From assembly GCF_013283875.1 (NCBI RefSeq), contig NZ_CP054139.1:620001-684000 (forward strand): DNA of 64,000 bases. Reading direction: 5' to 3'. Below, one piece after another: positions 26,128 to 37,236 of this stretch (its first letter is position 1; every line of letters begins with the position of its first letter). The position numbers and the translations under genes were made by a program. A model generated the notes under the pieces. It had not been told where the DNA came from. It saw only the letters and a program-made list of their open reading frames with translations, and made no database searches. This DNA is from Mucilaginibacter mali. Its GTDB lineage: Bacteria > Bacteroidota > Bacteroidia > Sphingobacteriales > Sphingobacteriaceae.

Positions 26128-26601
26128 ATGAGCAATTTATCAGATTATCCCAGTGTGAATTTTTCCGGAACCCAATGCGGTCAGGCAACAGGCAGCATAC
26201 CTTTCTCTGCAACAAGTACAGGTATGGAAATCTTTCAAACAGCAACCGTTAATGGCAACCCACCAAGTAACTGCGTAGTGGCTAACGACGGCGGTACTGT
26301 TTTCGGCATTACCTTATTACAGCCCGATGATAAGATATACAGCTACCAGATCTCTGTTGATGCCCAGGGCCCATCAGGATGGCTTTCCGGATCGATGTAT
26401 TTAGCGTTCACCGATGCATCGGGCGATACTTATTACCTGAGCATTTTTGACAGTGACAGGCAAATTCACACCGTAGATTACAACAGTTCATCTCCAAACA
26501 TTGTAACTATATGGTGGTGCAATAACAGCTTTACCGTTGATAGCGAAAATGCTAATAAATCAAAAGCCAAATTCAGAGTTACCAGCCCAGCCCAAAAATA
26601 A
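26128..26601 (+). CDS. Hypothetical protein (157 aa), beta-rich, no recognised family
   Basis: The ATG at 26128 gives MSNLSDYPSVNFSGTQCGQA at the N-terminus and a protein rich in Ser, Thr, Asn, Gly and aromatic residues. It alternates like beta strands (KIYSYQISVDAQGPSGWLSG, YLAFTDASGDTYYLSIF). It has three Cys and no signal peptide or membrane segment. The composition resembles surface or lectin-like proteins, but export would need a non-classical route. It sits in an AT-rich island with the 33-residue ORF and the palindromic promoter, and is followed by a strong terminator. Function unknown. Confidence 0.7.
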   Translation: MSNLSDYPSVNFSGTQCGQATGSIPFSATSTGMEIFQTATVNGNPPSNCVVANDGGTVFGITLLQPDDKIYSYQISVDAQGPSGWLSGSMYLAFTDASGDTYYLSIFDSDRQIHTVDYNSSSPNIVTIWWCNNSFTVDSENANKSKAKFRVTSPAQK

Positions 26602-26627
26602 ACAGGCAGGTAATAAATTCATTATTT

Positions 26628-26661
26628 CCCCGGAGGCTTCGAAAAGCCTCCGGGAATTTTT
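26628..26661 (+). terminator. Intrinsic terminator after the 157-residue hypothetical gene
   Basis: CCCGGAGGCTT (26628-26638) and AAGCCTCCGGG (26643-26653) form an 11-bp stem with a CGAA tetraloop, followed by AATTTTTG. It is one of the strongest hairpins in the window. The rest of the gap to 27010 holds GC-rich repeat-like DNA (26740-26870) and no gene. Confidence 0.93.
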
Positions 26662-26886
26662 GTTCCGCGTTTTATCAAACTGCGAATCAGCGCGATCAAA
26701 ATCACTTTAAATCAGCAGCCAATCAGCGGTTCAGACAATTTCATGGCGTTGCCTTCGGCCCGGGCTATTCACTACAAGTCCTCGCCCGGCCCTTACACAC
26801 AAATCCCCCCGCGGGGCTGTGGGCTTTCCGTTACTATCTAACGCGGCCGCCGCTCCTTATCCTATTACTTAGCTTAGGCAGTTCCG

Positions 26887-26894
26887 TATATTTG
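26887..26894 (+). promoter_or_regulatory. Candidate -7 box (TATATTTG)
   Basis: TATATTTG is a full match to TAnnTTTG, about 116 bases upstream of the acetylesterase ATG. No clear -33 TTTG is at the right distance, so this is tentative. Confidence 0.4.
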
Positions 26895-27009
26895 TATTCT
26901 TATTTGCAATTTAAATATATAAGCACACCGCCCCACCCCTACACTACAGGATGCCAATGTAAAAGCCGCTGCCTATATTTATTTCTGAACCCGGTTATAA
27001 CCTTTTACT

Positions 27010-27786
27010 ATGCACAAATACAAACTACTGCTGGTGGCGGCCGTTGCTGTACTGTCATCATTTATTATCCTTAAACCAAAGGAAAAGCCTACGCTTTGGC
27101 TCATCGGCGATTCTACCGTGCGCAACGGTACTTATGGTCGTGGCGATGGTGGCCTGTGGGGTTGGGGCAGCTTCATCCAAAACCTGTTTGATACCACTAA
27201 GGTATCGGTACAAAACAAGGCTTTTGGCGGCACCAGCAGCCGCAGCTTCTGGACCGGCGGCTTCTGGAGCAAAGTGGAACCCTATATTAAACCCGGCGAT
27301 GTGGTGCTCATCCAGTTCGGTCATAATGATAATAGCCCGTCAACTTTGCGTGGCATTGGCGAAGATAGCGCCGAAGTAACCAACCCACGCACCAAACAAA
27401 CCGAGATGGTGCACACCTTCGGCTGGAACCTGCGTAAGTACATCCGCGAAACACGGGCTAAGGGCGGTACTCCCATCATCCTAACCCTGGTACCCCGCAA
27501 CATGTGGAAGGATGGCAAGGTTGACCGTGTAGCCGCCGAGTACGTAGAATGGGACAAGCAGGTAGCCGCGCAGGAAAAGGTGGATGTGATAGACCTAAAC
27601 AAGATCATAGCCGACCATTATGATGAATTGGGGCGGGACAAGGTAATGGCCGAATACTTCACACCTAAGGACCATACCCACACTATTGAAGCGGGTGCCA
27701 AATTCAACGCCGCCTGCGTGGTGGAAGGGTTAAAAGGGCTTAAGCGAGACCCGCTGAAGAAATTTTATTTGGATAATAGAAATTAA
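27010..27786 (+). CDS. Rhamnogalacturonan acetylesterase-like SGNH hydrolase (CE12 type)
   Basis: This 258-residue protein has an N-terminal signal or anchor (KYKLLLVAAVAVLSSFII). SGNH block I is WLIGDSTVRNG with nucleophile Ser35, block III is IQFGHNDNS, and the C-terminal Asp-x-x-His lies in FTPKDHTHTIEAGA. The GGTSSRSFW segment supplies block II. The arrangement matches rhamnogalacturonan acetylesterases, which remove acetyl groups from pectin backbones. It stands as a single gene; no polysaccharide lyase is adjacent. Confidence 0.92.
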   Translation: MHKYKLLLVAAVAVLSSFIILKPKEKPTLWLIGDSTVRNGTYGRGDGGLWGWGSFIQNLFDTTKVSVQNKAFGGTSSRSFWTGGFWSKVEPYIKPGDVVLIQFGHNDNSPSTLRGIGEDSAEVTNPRTKQTEMVHTFGWNLRKYIRETRAKGGTPIILTLVPRNMWKDGKVDRVAAEYVEWDKQVAAQEKVDVIDLNKIIADHYDELGRDKVMAEYFTPKDHTHTIEAGAKFNAACVVEGLKGLKRDPLKKFYLDNRN

Positions 27787-27882
27787 GATAAGGCACCGTT
27801 AGCGATCAGGACGTGCTTTTATCTTAACAGCCCCGGGGATTACGGTCTTCGGGGTTCTGTTTTATTGATGACAAATAAAAGC

Positions 27883-28032
27883 TTGTCATTGTGAGCGATA
27901 GCGCGGACAACCGACCGGCGGGAGCTCATTAATGCCTTGAAAAATAGTTAACACATTAATAATCTCAGCAGACAAGCAACAAGGACCTGCCTATGAGATT
28001 GCCGAATTACGTAACCCTTACAGCAATGACAA
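27883..28032. repeat. 150-bp MITE-like repeat, inverted copy of 10423-10595
   Basis: The ends are TTGTCATTGTGAGCG and CAGCAATGACAA, an inverted pair. The interior shares ordered blocks with the reverse complement of 10423-10595, including GGACAACCGACC, CTCATTAATGCCTTGAAAAA and GGACCTGCCTATGAGATTGCC. No ORF is inside. It lies between convergent genes. Confidence 0.85.
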
Positions 28033-28055
28033 TTTGACTAACTAATCTCTAACCC

Positions 28056-31000
28056 CTAATTAGCATCCCCCTCCTGCACCGTATATTGCCAGGTTTCGCT
28101 GTTGTTTACCGGCAGTGCCGACATATCGCCGTGGCTCATTTGCCACCAGAAGTGCAGGCGCGGTTTTTCGTGGTTGCCTATCTCGTTCATACTGTCGGCA
28201 TCGTACAGGCGGCCATTCACCATTACATATTTTATTTTTTCGCTGTTGCGGATATCGTCAAGCGGGTTTTCGTTCATGATCACCAGGTCGGCCAGTTTAC
28301 CTACCTCCAGCGATCCGATCTCTTTATCCATACCGAGATATCCCGCGCCGTTAATGGTAGCGCAACGGATGGCCTGTAACGGCGTCATGCCGCCTTGTGC
28401 CAGCATCCATAGTTCCCAATGCGCGCCCATACCCTGGATTTGTCCGTGCGCGCCCAGGTTTACCTTGGTGCCGCCATCGGCAATTTGCTTTACGTATTTA
28501 GATACCTCGATGTGGCCATAATCGCCATATTCCGACGTGGTACGACGGCGTGAGCGGGCATCCAATATCCCGGTCGGGAAAAAGTTTTGCAGGTGGTCGT
28601 TCTTCCAAACATTGGTGCGGTCGTACCAGTAGTTCTCGCCAAACTGGGTACCGTAGCTAACAATTAGGGTAGGGGTATAGCCGCTCTTGCTGTTATTCCA
28701 CAAGCCGATCACATCCTTATAAACCGGCCAAACGGGGATGTTATGTTCAATGCCGGTATGGCCATCCAGTATCATATTCATATTGGTAAAGAAGGTAGAG
28801 CCACCCTCGGGCACCACCTCCATTTGCAACTCGCGGGCGGCCTCTATGATCTGCTGGCGTTGCTCGCGGCGTGGCTGGTTATAGCTTTTTACTGAGAACG
28901 CGCCCACAGCTTTCATTCGACGCAGCGCGCTGCGGGCGTCATCCATACTGTTGATCACCACTTTAAAATCGCCATCGGCACCGTACAAAATACTGCCGGT
29001 AGAGTATACCCGCGGACCAACCATACGGCCGGCCTTTAGCATTTCGCTTTGGCTAAACACCATTTCGGTATTGCTTGATGGATCGTGCGCAGTGGTAACT
29101 CCGTAGGCCAGGTTGGCGTAATAACTCCAGTCCTGCTGCGGCGAAACCCCGTCAGGGCTGGTATGCAGGTGCGCGTGCACGTCAACAATACCCGGCATCA
29201 TGGTTTTACCGGCCACGTCAATCACTTTAGCATCGGCAGGGATCTCAACAGTTTTACCCACAGCGGCAATTTTATTATGATCGATCAGGATAGTGCCCTT
29301 TTCAATCACCTCATCGCCCTTCATGGTAATGATGCGGGCATTGGTAAAGGCGATCTTACCATCAGGCACATCAGTTTGTAACTTCAGGCCAATATCTGTC
29401 CCAACGGTATCCACCGGCGGGGTTTTGTCTGCGCCTCCTTCCACAAATGGGAACGCGTTGCGGATATCGCGGGTAAAGTATTTAGGGCCTAAGGTCCACA
29501 TCAGCTTTTGGCTGTCCTTGCTCCAATGCAGGTAAGTGCCGGCATCCCGGGTCAGTTTGCTTAGTGGGATAGCCTTGTTAGTAGCCGATAGATTTTGCGC
29601 GCCGCCAGTATTCACCATCGGCGTAATATAGCAGTTAAACAACTCAGTAAAGGCCATCCACTTACCATCCGGACTTGGTGCAAATTGTGTGGCATATTGC
29701 GATGTGTACAGCGTACGCTGGTTGGCGCCGCTCAGGTCCATTATCTTGTATGCTTTTTTATCACCCTCATTGCTTTGGTAGTAAATATGGCTGTCGTCGG
29801 CCGTGAACTGCGGCCGGATGCCGTTATCAATCACCAGTTGGGGGGTGCCACCAACTAATGGTTGAGTTGCGCCCGGCAATGCCGAAATTGGTGTAAGGGA
29901 TACAGGCGAAGCTGTTAAAGGCAGGATATAAATGCCCGGGTTTTTACCGAATGCGTAGCCCAACTGCTCATTACCCTCGCCTTTGCGGTAGATGATCTTA
30001 TCGCCCTTATTCGAAAACTTGGGCGAGTAGTAAAAGCCCTTCTCCACCGTCAGACGGGTAACCAACTTGCTGGCTAGGTCTATCATATTGATGGATCCCT
30101 TCAGCTCGTCGTTCCAGTTTACATATACCAGCGATTTGCCATCGGGGCTAAATTCGGGTTCAAATTCAAAGTCGTTAGTAGTGGTAATGCGCTCGGGCTT
30201 GCCGTTGGGCAGTTGCTTGGTGTAGATAAACCCGGCAGCGTTAAAGGCAATCATCTTTCCATCGGGCGAGGTAGTGGTTTGGCGGATCATCTTCGCCGTA
30301 AACTCATCCTGAAAAACCTTTTGCTGAAAGTGCAGCGCATCAGTAATAGTTTGTGTTGATGTTACCTCGAAAGGGATATTCGTTACATTCAGGCCCTGCA
30401 CATCCAGTTGCCAGATCTTTCCTTTTGCATAGAAGATCAGGTTCTTGCTATCAGGTGTCCAATCGAAGTTAGGATATACGCCAAATATGGCCCAGGTCTC
30501 CTGCTGATCGTGCGACAGGTCATCATACACCGGCCATTCCTCGCCCGTGGCCAGGTTTTGCAGATACAGCACCGATTTTAGCCGGATCCGTTTTACAAAT
30601 GCCATCAGCTTACCATCGGGCGATAATTGCGGTCGGCAGGCGCCGCCCGGGCCGCCGGCAATGGTTTCGATATTACCCGTAGTGCGGTCTAATCGTTTAA
30701 TGGCGTAAATGCCCTGATTAGGGTCTTTATTATATTGAAAGTTGGGGCCGGGTGTTACGTCCTCGCTCCAGTACACATATTTATTATCAGGCGATATTAC
30801 GGGTTCGCCCGCGTCCTGCTGGTCGTTTTTCTTTTTGGTTAGCTGAATACCTTCGCCACCGTTTTTGTTATACAGCCACATTTCGCCGGCACCTAATGAG
30901 CGGCTGGCGGTAAAGTGCTTGCGAGCTACCAAATATTGCCCATCCGGCGACCATGACGCATTATTCAACAACCGGAATGTTTCCTTAGTAATAGAATGCT

Positions 31001-31352
31001 TGCCACTGCCGTCAGCGTTCATCACCCAGATATTATCGCCACCCTCCTTATCGCTGGTATAGCTGATCTGCTTACCATCGGGACTAAAACGCGGCTGCAC
31101 CTCGTAAGCGCGGCCGCCGGCCAGCAATGTGGCTTTACCACCTTTTACCGGGATGCTGTAGATATCGCCCAGCAGATCGAACACGATGGTTTGCCCATCG
31201 GGACTAACATCCAGATTCATCCAGGTACCCTCGGTAAGGTTAAACGAAACCTTTTTAGATGGCCCGGGAGGTGTTTCGATATTCCATTTATTTTGGGCTT
31301 GCGCAGATACAGCTAAAGCTATGAACGAAATTAACAGGCAGAACTTATTCAT
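28056..31352 (-). CDS. Exported beta-propeller (PD40/TolB-like) plus amidohydrolase fusion protein
   Basis: This 1098-residue protein has a signal peptide (MNKFCLLISFIALAVSAQA). Residues about 40-640 hold many PD40-type repeats (SPDGQTIVFDLLGDIYSIP, FSPDGKQISYTSDKEG, WSPDGQYLVARK and more), predicting one or two beta-propellers. From about residue 660 an amidohydrolase domain follows: ITMKGDEVIEKGTILIDHNKI, the metal motif MPGIVDVHAHLH, GVTTAHDPSS, EHNIPVWP and LGAHGQIQGMG, ending PLDDIRNSEKIKYVMVNGRLYD. Enzymes of this build are periplasmic; the propeller may gate access to peptide-like substrates. Start and length are unambiguous. Confidence 0.94.
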   Translation of the reverse strand: MNKFCLLISFIALAVSAQAQNKWNIETPPGPSKKVSFNLTEGTWMNLDVSPDGQTIVFDLLGDIYSIPVKGGKATLLAGGRAYEVQPRFSPDGKQISYTSDKEGGDNIWVMNADGSGKHSITKETFRLLNNASWSPDGQYLVARKHFTASRSLGAGEMWLYNKNGGEGIQLTKKKNDQQDAGEPVISPDNKYVYWSEDVTPGPNFQYNKDPNQGIYAIKRLDRTTGNIETIAGGPGGACRPQLSPDGKLMAFVKRIRLKSVLYLQNLATGEEWPVYDDLSHDQQETWAIFGVYPNFDWTPDSKNLIFYAKGKIWQLDVQGLNVTNIPFEVTSTQTITDALHFQQKVFQDEFTAKMIRQTTTSPDGKMIAFNAAGFIYTKQLPNGKPERITTTNDFEFEPEFSPDGKSLVYVNWNDELKGSINMIDLASKLVTRLTVEKGFYYSPKFSNKGDKIIYRKGEGNEQLGYAFGKNPGIYILPLTASPVSLTPISALPGATQPLVGGTPQLVIDNGIRPQFTADDSHIYYQSNEGDKKAYKIMDLSGANQRTLYTSQYATQFAPSPDGKWMAFTELFNCYITPMVNTGGAQNLSATNKAIPLSKLTRDAGTYLHWSKDSQKLMWTLGPKYFTRDIRNAFPFVEGGADKTPPVDTVGTDIGLKLQTDVPDGKIAFTNARIITMKGDEVIEKGTILIDHNKIAAVGKTVEIPADAKVIDVAGKTMMPGIVDVHAHLHTSPDGVSPQQDWSYYANLAYGVTTAHDPSSNTEMVFSQSEMLKAGRMVGPRVYSTGSILYGADGDFKVVINSMDDARSALRRMKAVGAFSVKSYNQPRREQRQQIIEAARELQMEVVPEGGSTFFTNMNMILDGHTGIEHNIPVWPVYKDVIGLWNNSKSGYTPTLIVSYGTQFGENYWYDRTNVWKNDHLQNFFPTGILDARSRRRTTSEYGDYGHIEVSKYVKQIADGGTKVNLGAHGQIQGMGAHWELWMLAQGGMTPLQAIRCATINGAGYLGMDKEIGSLEVGKLADLVIMNENPLDDIRNSEKIKYVMVNGRLYDADSMNEIGNHEKPRLHFWWQMSHGDMSALPVNNSETWQYTVQEGDAN

Positions 31353-31487
31353 GCCGCGAAGTTAGGCATTTTCTATTTTATGGCGGATAGACTGGTTTAG
31401 TGTCGCTTTATGAATGGGGATTTTTTGAAGTGTTGATGACAGTTAAAAATACAATCGCCAGTTCAAGCGTCAGCGATTGAACTTATT

Positions 31488-31539
31488 CCTGATTAAGCGT
31501 CCACGCTTAATTTATCGGGAGCGTAGACGCTCAATCAGG
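31488..31539. repeat. Inverted repeat (CCTGATTAAGCGTCCACGCT ...)
   Basis: CCTGATTAAGCGTCCACGCT at 31488 pairs with AGCGTAGACGCTCAATCAGG ending 31539, with two mismatches. The flanks (31450-31565) have further AGCG/CGCT words such as CAAGCGTCAGCGATTGAAC. The gap between the amidohydrolase and the next gene holds nothing else. Confidence 0.75.
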
Positions 31540-31651
31540 ATATTGCGTCAAGTGTGAACGCTTGCCGCGGCGTATTTTTTAAGAAACATTGATACATCCA
31601 AGCATTTCAAACCTTATTTTTATACCATCATTTTAAACCTTGTAAAATAAA

Positions 31652-32293
31652 ATGGCCGACGGTAGAAAAATCAGAAAAACCATCTTTATCATTATAGGCA
31701 GTCTCCTGCTGCTATATATATTAACAGTGGTATATAATGTGGTGATGCTGGGTTACGATTTCGGCTTTTTTGATAAAGAATATAGCACCTACGATCTGGC
31801 CTATCAGTATGATAGCAAGCACGGCGAGATCAATTCAGCCAAACGGTATTTTAACTCCATAGTCCCGGCAAACAAGATCGTTGAAGTAGAGTTTAAGGGC
31901 GATAATAAGATCACCATCCTTGAGATCCATCCCGGCAAAGGCGATTCGGTCCAAACCGATAAATTCTCGGCGCATAATCTTGATATCGATTCGAAAAGAG
32001 TTGACGAAGCCCTGCAAATCCTCGGCTGGACGCGCGACAAACTGGGGACGCTAAAACAAAAGCTCGATGCCGCCAACTGCATCGGCATTAAAAACGGCGA
32101 ACCGGCACAGGTACGGTTCCAGCGCCATGGTTCGGATACTTATATTTTTAATGTGTTCAACACCCCCATTCCTGATAGCCTGAAAAAGCATTATAATGAT
32201 AGCTGCACTTATGTATATGTGAACAGCCACTTAGTGCTTGAAAATGGCGGCGAGGGCATGGGTAGTCATTGCTTTCCAAACGGTGGCCGGTAA
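31652..32293 (+). CDS. Hypothetical membrane-anchored protein (213 aa)
   Basis: A basic N-terminus (MADGRKIRKT) leads into one hydrophobic helix (IFIIIGSLLLLYILTVVYNVVM), so the remaining 180 residues should lie outside the cytoplasm, or the helix may be a signal anchor. The soluble part has acidic and Lys-rich segments (VEVEFKGDNKITILEIHPGK, LDIDSKRVDEALQILGW) and ends with SHLVLENGGEGMGSHCF. No family is recognised. It precedes recQ on the same strand with 89 bases between, but no functional link is evident. Confidence 0.75.
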   Translation: MADGRKIRKTIFIIIGSLLLLYILTVVYNVVMLGYDFGFFDKEYSTYDLAYQYDSKHGEINSAKRYFNSIVPANKIVEVEFKGDNKITILEIHPGKGDSVQTDKFSAHNLDIDSKRVDEALQILGWTRDKLGTLKQKLDAANCIGIKNGEPAQVRFQRHGSDTYIFNVFNTPIPDSLKKHYNDSCTYVYVNSHLVLENGGEGMGSHCFPNGGR

Positions 32294-32382
32294 TCTTCTA
32301 CTTTAAAATCAGATATGTATTTTCGCAACGGTGCAAACGCTCTAATGACAGCGAAGCCAATGACCAATGACAGCGCAGCGAA

Positions 32383-34275
<1,893 letters not shown>

Positions 34276-34381
34276 CACTAACCGCTAAAGCTAATGTTTG
34301 TAACAGATGTGTGTGAAACTTTAGTTTGAAACGATAATTTTCAATATTTGTCAATATCACATTATAAATTCAACAGCCCCT

Positions 34382-34894
34382 ATGAAAAAGGTATTTTTTC
34401 TGTTAGTGTTAGCCACCGTTGCAGTAGGCTTATCTAAAACTTATGCGCAAAGCACGGCCCTGAAGGGAATTAAAGACGATTCGGACTTTTACAAATTTGC
34501 CACCCTGGTGCGCCAGGCCAATATGGATGCCACGCTAAACGCGCTGGGCAGCTTCACCATGTTTGCGCCTGATAACACCACGTTCCGCGAGATGCCGGGT
34601 GATAAGCTGGATAGTATAGCGGCCGACCCTGCAAAGTTGACTGCCTTGCTGAAGGCCCATATTGTTAAAGGTAAATTTACCACTAACGAGATCATTAAGA
34701 AGCTGACACTGGGAAAAGGCAAAACAACGCTGACCAACCTGTTGGGGCAAACCCTGAAATTATCGCGTACGCCGGATAACAAATTGCTGATCACAGATGC
34801 CAACGGCGACCAGGTACACTTTCTGGCCTTTGATATGCCTGATGCGCACGGCGTTATCCACGGGATAGATCATTTACTGGTGGCAGGTAAGTAA
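34382..34894 (+). CDS. Secreted fasciclin (FAS1) domain protein
   Basis: This 170-residue protein has a signal peptide (MKKVFFLLVLATVAVGLSKTYA) and one FAS1 domain. The typical H1 motif is FTMFAPDNTTFREMPGD near residue 57 and the second conserved block is AHGVIHGIDHLLVA at the C-terminus, with LLKAHIVKGKFT between them. FAS1 proteins mediate adhesion or bind small ligands at the cell surface or in the periplasm. It is a single-gene unit ended by a hairpin at 34910. Confidence 0.94.
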   Translation: MKKVFFLLVLATVAVGLSKTYAQSTALKGIKDDSDFYKFATLVRQANMDATLNALGSFTMFAPDNTTFREMPGDKLDSIAADPAKLTALLKAHIVKGKFTTNEIIKKLTLGKGKTTLTNLLGQTLKLSRTPDNKLLITDANGDQVHFLAFDMPDAHGVIHGIDHLLVAGK

Positions 34895-34909
34895 AGGCCT
34901 GATATTATA

Positions 34910-34948
34910 AAAACGTCATCCTGGAGCGTAGCAAAGGATGACGTTTTT
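34910..34948. terminator. Bidirectional terminator between fasciclin and M28 peptidase genes
   Basis: AAAACGTCATCC (from 34910) pairs with GGATGACGTTTTT (to 34948) around a 13-base loop. The A- and T-runs allow use by both convergent genes. Confidence 0.9.
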
Positions 34949-34972
34949 ATTGACAATTAATGCCTGTGAATC

Positions 34973-36694
34973 TTACTTCAAATCCGCATCCAGTTTAGCA
35001 TTCAGATCGTTCACCGCCTTTTGTGCCGATGCGATCTTATCGTTTACCGAAGCAGTAGCCCCGCCAACATTTATGTCGGTCATCTTGCCAATGGCATCGG
35101 TATACCACTTGGTCCATACATCCAGTTTGTGCTTTTCATCAGCTGCCGGGGTGCCGTTTTTCACCGCGGCTGCACTTAGTTGATACTCTACCTGCAGGCG
35201 GTCGGTGGCGTTCTTTTGCAGTTCAGCGATCAGGGTTGATGTAGTGGCCTCGTTAGCCGACGCCAGCGTGTAGGCCGTAGCCAGCGCGCTTACGCCAACA
35301 TTCTTCATTTCCTGTGCCGATACCATGTTCAGGCGGTCGGCATCTGTATGGTAATATACATCGGTAAAATGCCACATTAGCAGGCCGGGTATTTTAGCTT
35401 GCAGGAAGGGTGTATGATCGCTGCCGCCCTCAAATGGGTTGGTTTTTACCACCCAGCCGTTATTTGCTGCCTGCTGCTTGCAGCGGTTCAGCAGCACATC
35501 GTTAAAATAATGCGGAAACATGTCCGATTCCTTTAGCGGGCGACCGCCCCATTCGGTATGCTTTTCCTCGCCGCGCGTCCAGATGGCCGATGGATCGGGC
35601 ATTTTTTCGATCAGGAAAGTACCGCCGGTTTTGCTTACATCTTCGCCAACCATATCCAGGCTCAGGCCCCATTTAATACCTTTGGCGCGCACGCTGTCTT
35701 CGCGGATGTAGCGGGCAGTAGAGTTGATCTCATCGCCCCATAAAAAAGTAATGGTACGCTTGGGTTCAAACTTTTTAGCATTGATAAGTTGGGCGGTTAC
35801 ACGCGCCATTTCGGCCAGGGTGCCTACGCCGGTGGCGTTATCATTAGCGCCCGGTTCCTGCACATGCGCGCTAAATACAAAGCGTTCATCGGGTTTAGCA
35901 GTGCCGCGGGCATTAGCAACTATAGTTAGTTCCTTTGCTTTATAAATTTTGCAGGTTACCTCTACATGTAATTTTACCGGGCCTTTATGCAGGGCGGCTT
36001 TTAATCTCTCTTTGGCTGCGTATGACATCACGATGCCAAACTTCTGGCTGGTGGAGTCCTGGTTGCTGATACGGGTAAACTGTATCGAGTTTACATTCTT
36101 GTCGGGCTGCGTATAGGCCGGCATACTGTAGCCCATAGCGCCTAACGCGCCTTTGGTAACCGCGCCCTGGTAAACCGAACCGACCGAACTTTCACTGAAA
36201 ACGATCTTATCTTTTAAGCTTTCAGGTGTCGCTGCATTTAGTTTGACACGATCCATCATCACTACTTCGGCAGTGATGCCGCCCGCAGGGGTACTGCCAG
36301 AGTACATGGCGATCATGTTGCGATTGGTGGCAAAGCTTAATAATGGTTGCGATTCGCCAACTATGCTTACCACGGCATTTACCGGCTCCCAGGTTGGGCC
36401 GCGCATATCGCGGCTTTCTATACGGTAGGTCAGCGGGCCGTCGGCCTCGCCTTTTACTTCTTTTTTAAAGCCGGCCTTTTGCAGTGTTTTTTCTACCTCG
36501 TAAATGCTTTGGGTAAAGCCCGAATTGCCGGGTACGCGCCAGCGGCTTTCTACAAAGCTTGTAGTTTTATAAGCATTGGCTTCAATAAATGTACCGCGCA
36601 GCAGGGGATAATAAGCATCTATGGCATTATTCTTTTGCGCTAATGTGCTGCATGCCGATAAAGCAAGCGCCGTTATGAGTAAAGTTTTTTTCAT
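34973..36694 (-). CDS. Exported M28 family metallopeptidase
   Basis: This 573-residue protein has a signal peptide (MKKTLLITALALSACSTLA; a lipobox-like LSAC is present, so lipidation is possible). The catalytic region includes the metal motif FSAHVQEPGANDNATGVGTLAEMA, then ITFLWGDEINSTARYI and the late HTPFLQAKIPGLLMWHFTDVYYHTDADR. The spacing matches M28 aminopeptidases, with His, Asp-Asn and Glu zinc ligands. A PA-like insertion lies in the first half. It probably trims peptides in the periplasm. It is convergent with the fasciclin gene. Confidence 0.9.
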   Translation of the reverse strand: MKKTLLITALALSACSTLAQKNNAIDAYYPLLRGTFIEANAYKTTSFVESRWRVPGNSGFTQSIYEVEKTLQKAGFKKEVKGEADGPLTYRIESRDMRGPTWEPVNAVVSIVGESQPLLSFATNRNMIAMYSGSTPAGGITAEVVMMDRVKLNAATPESLKDKIVFSESSVGSVYQGAVTKGALGAMGYSMPAYTQPDKNVNSIQFTRISNQDSTSQKFGIVMSYAAKERLKAALHKGPVKLHVEVTCKIYKAKELTIVANARGTAKPDERFVFSAHVQEPGANDNATGVGTLAEMARVTAQLINAKKFEPKRTITFLWGDEINSTARYIREDSVRAKGIKWGLSLDMVGEDVSKTGGTFLIEKMPDPSAIWTRGEEKHTEWGGRPLKESDMFPHYFNDVLLNRCKQQAANNGWVVKTNPFEGGSDHTPFLQAKIPGLLMWHFTDVYYHTDADRLNMVSAQEMKNVGVSALATAYTLASANEATTSTLIAELQKNATDRLQVEYQLSAAAVKNGTPAADEKHKLDVWTKWYTDAIGKMTDINVGGATASVNDKIASAQKAVNDLNAKLDADLK

Positions 36695-37087
36695 ACGATT
36701 GGTTAACGAAGCAAATTAGCGATTGATAAGTATATCGCCAAAAGCTTTGTGCATCCTATCATAATCGTTGCAAATTTATTGAGGTGTTGTTGCGATTTGC
36801 CTTGAGAGCTAGACGGGGTTTGATCTCGTGCGGCTGGCAGCCGGTATTTGCACCTCTTAAACTATATGGCCTTTGATATGCGATGCAAAAAGCATCATTG
36901 CCTATGGAATTAATAGTGTATTTTTTACAATAAGTTGCATTTCCCAAACCTTGCATTATTTTCAATTTAAGGTGCTTTAGTGATGAAATTTTTTAATAAA
37001 AATATATAATGCATGCATAATATTGATAAGATGAAAAAAGTATTGTTTATGACAATTTTATGACATTTTTTCTGATATAAATAATCA

Positions 37088-37095
37088 TACCTTTG
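37088..37095 (+). promoter_or_regulatory. Candidate -7 box (TACCTTTG) for the GIN-domain gene
   Basis: TACCTTTG matches TAnnTTTG exactly and is followed by GCAGCCGCAAAA, a common context at Bacteroidota starts. The ATG lies 142 bases on, so the transcript would have a long AT-rich leader. The gap 36695-37236 otherwise holds only AT-rich DNA with no gene. Confidence 0.5.
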
Positions 37096-37236
37096 CAGCC
37101 GCAAAATCAGGGGATTTTTTAATATAATAAAAAAAATTAAATAATCTGTAACGTTTTTAAAAATACATCGTCTTATAGATGTAATTAAGATTTAAAAACT
37201 ATATAATTAATTGACAATCAAATAAATAAATATATC

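Noticed and set aside
36759..36965. Possible small gene or RNA in the gap before the GIN-domain gene
   Set aside because: The minus-strand ORF has no coding character, and the GC-richer patch near 36800-36860 does not fold into a tRNA or other RNA I can name.
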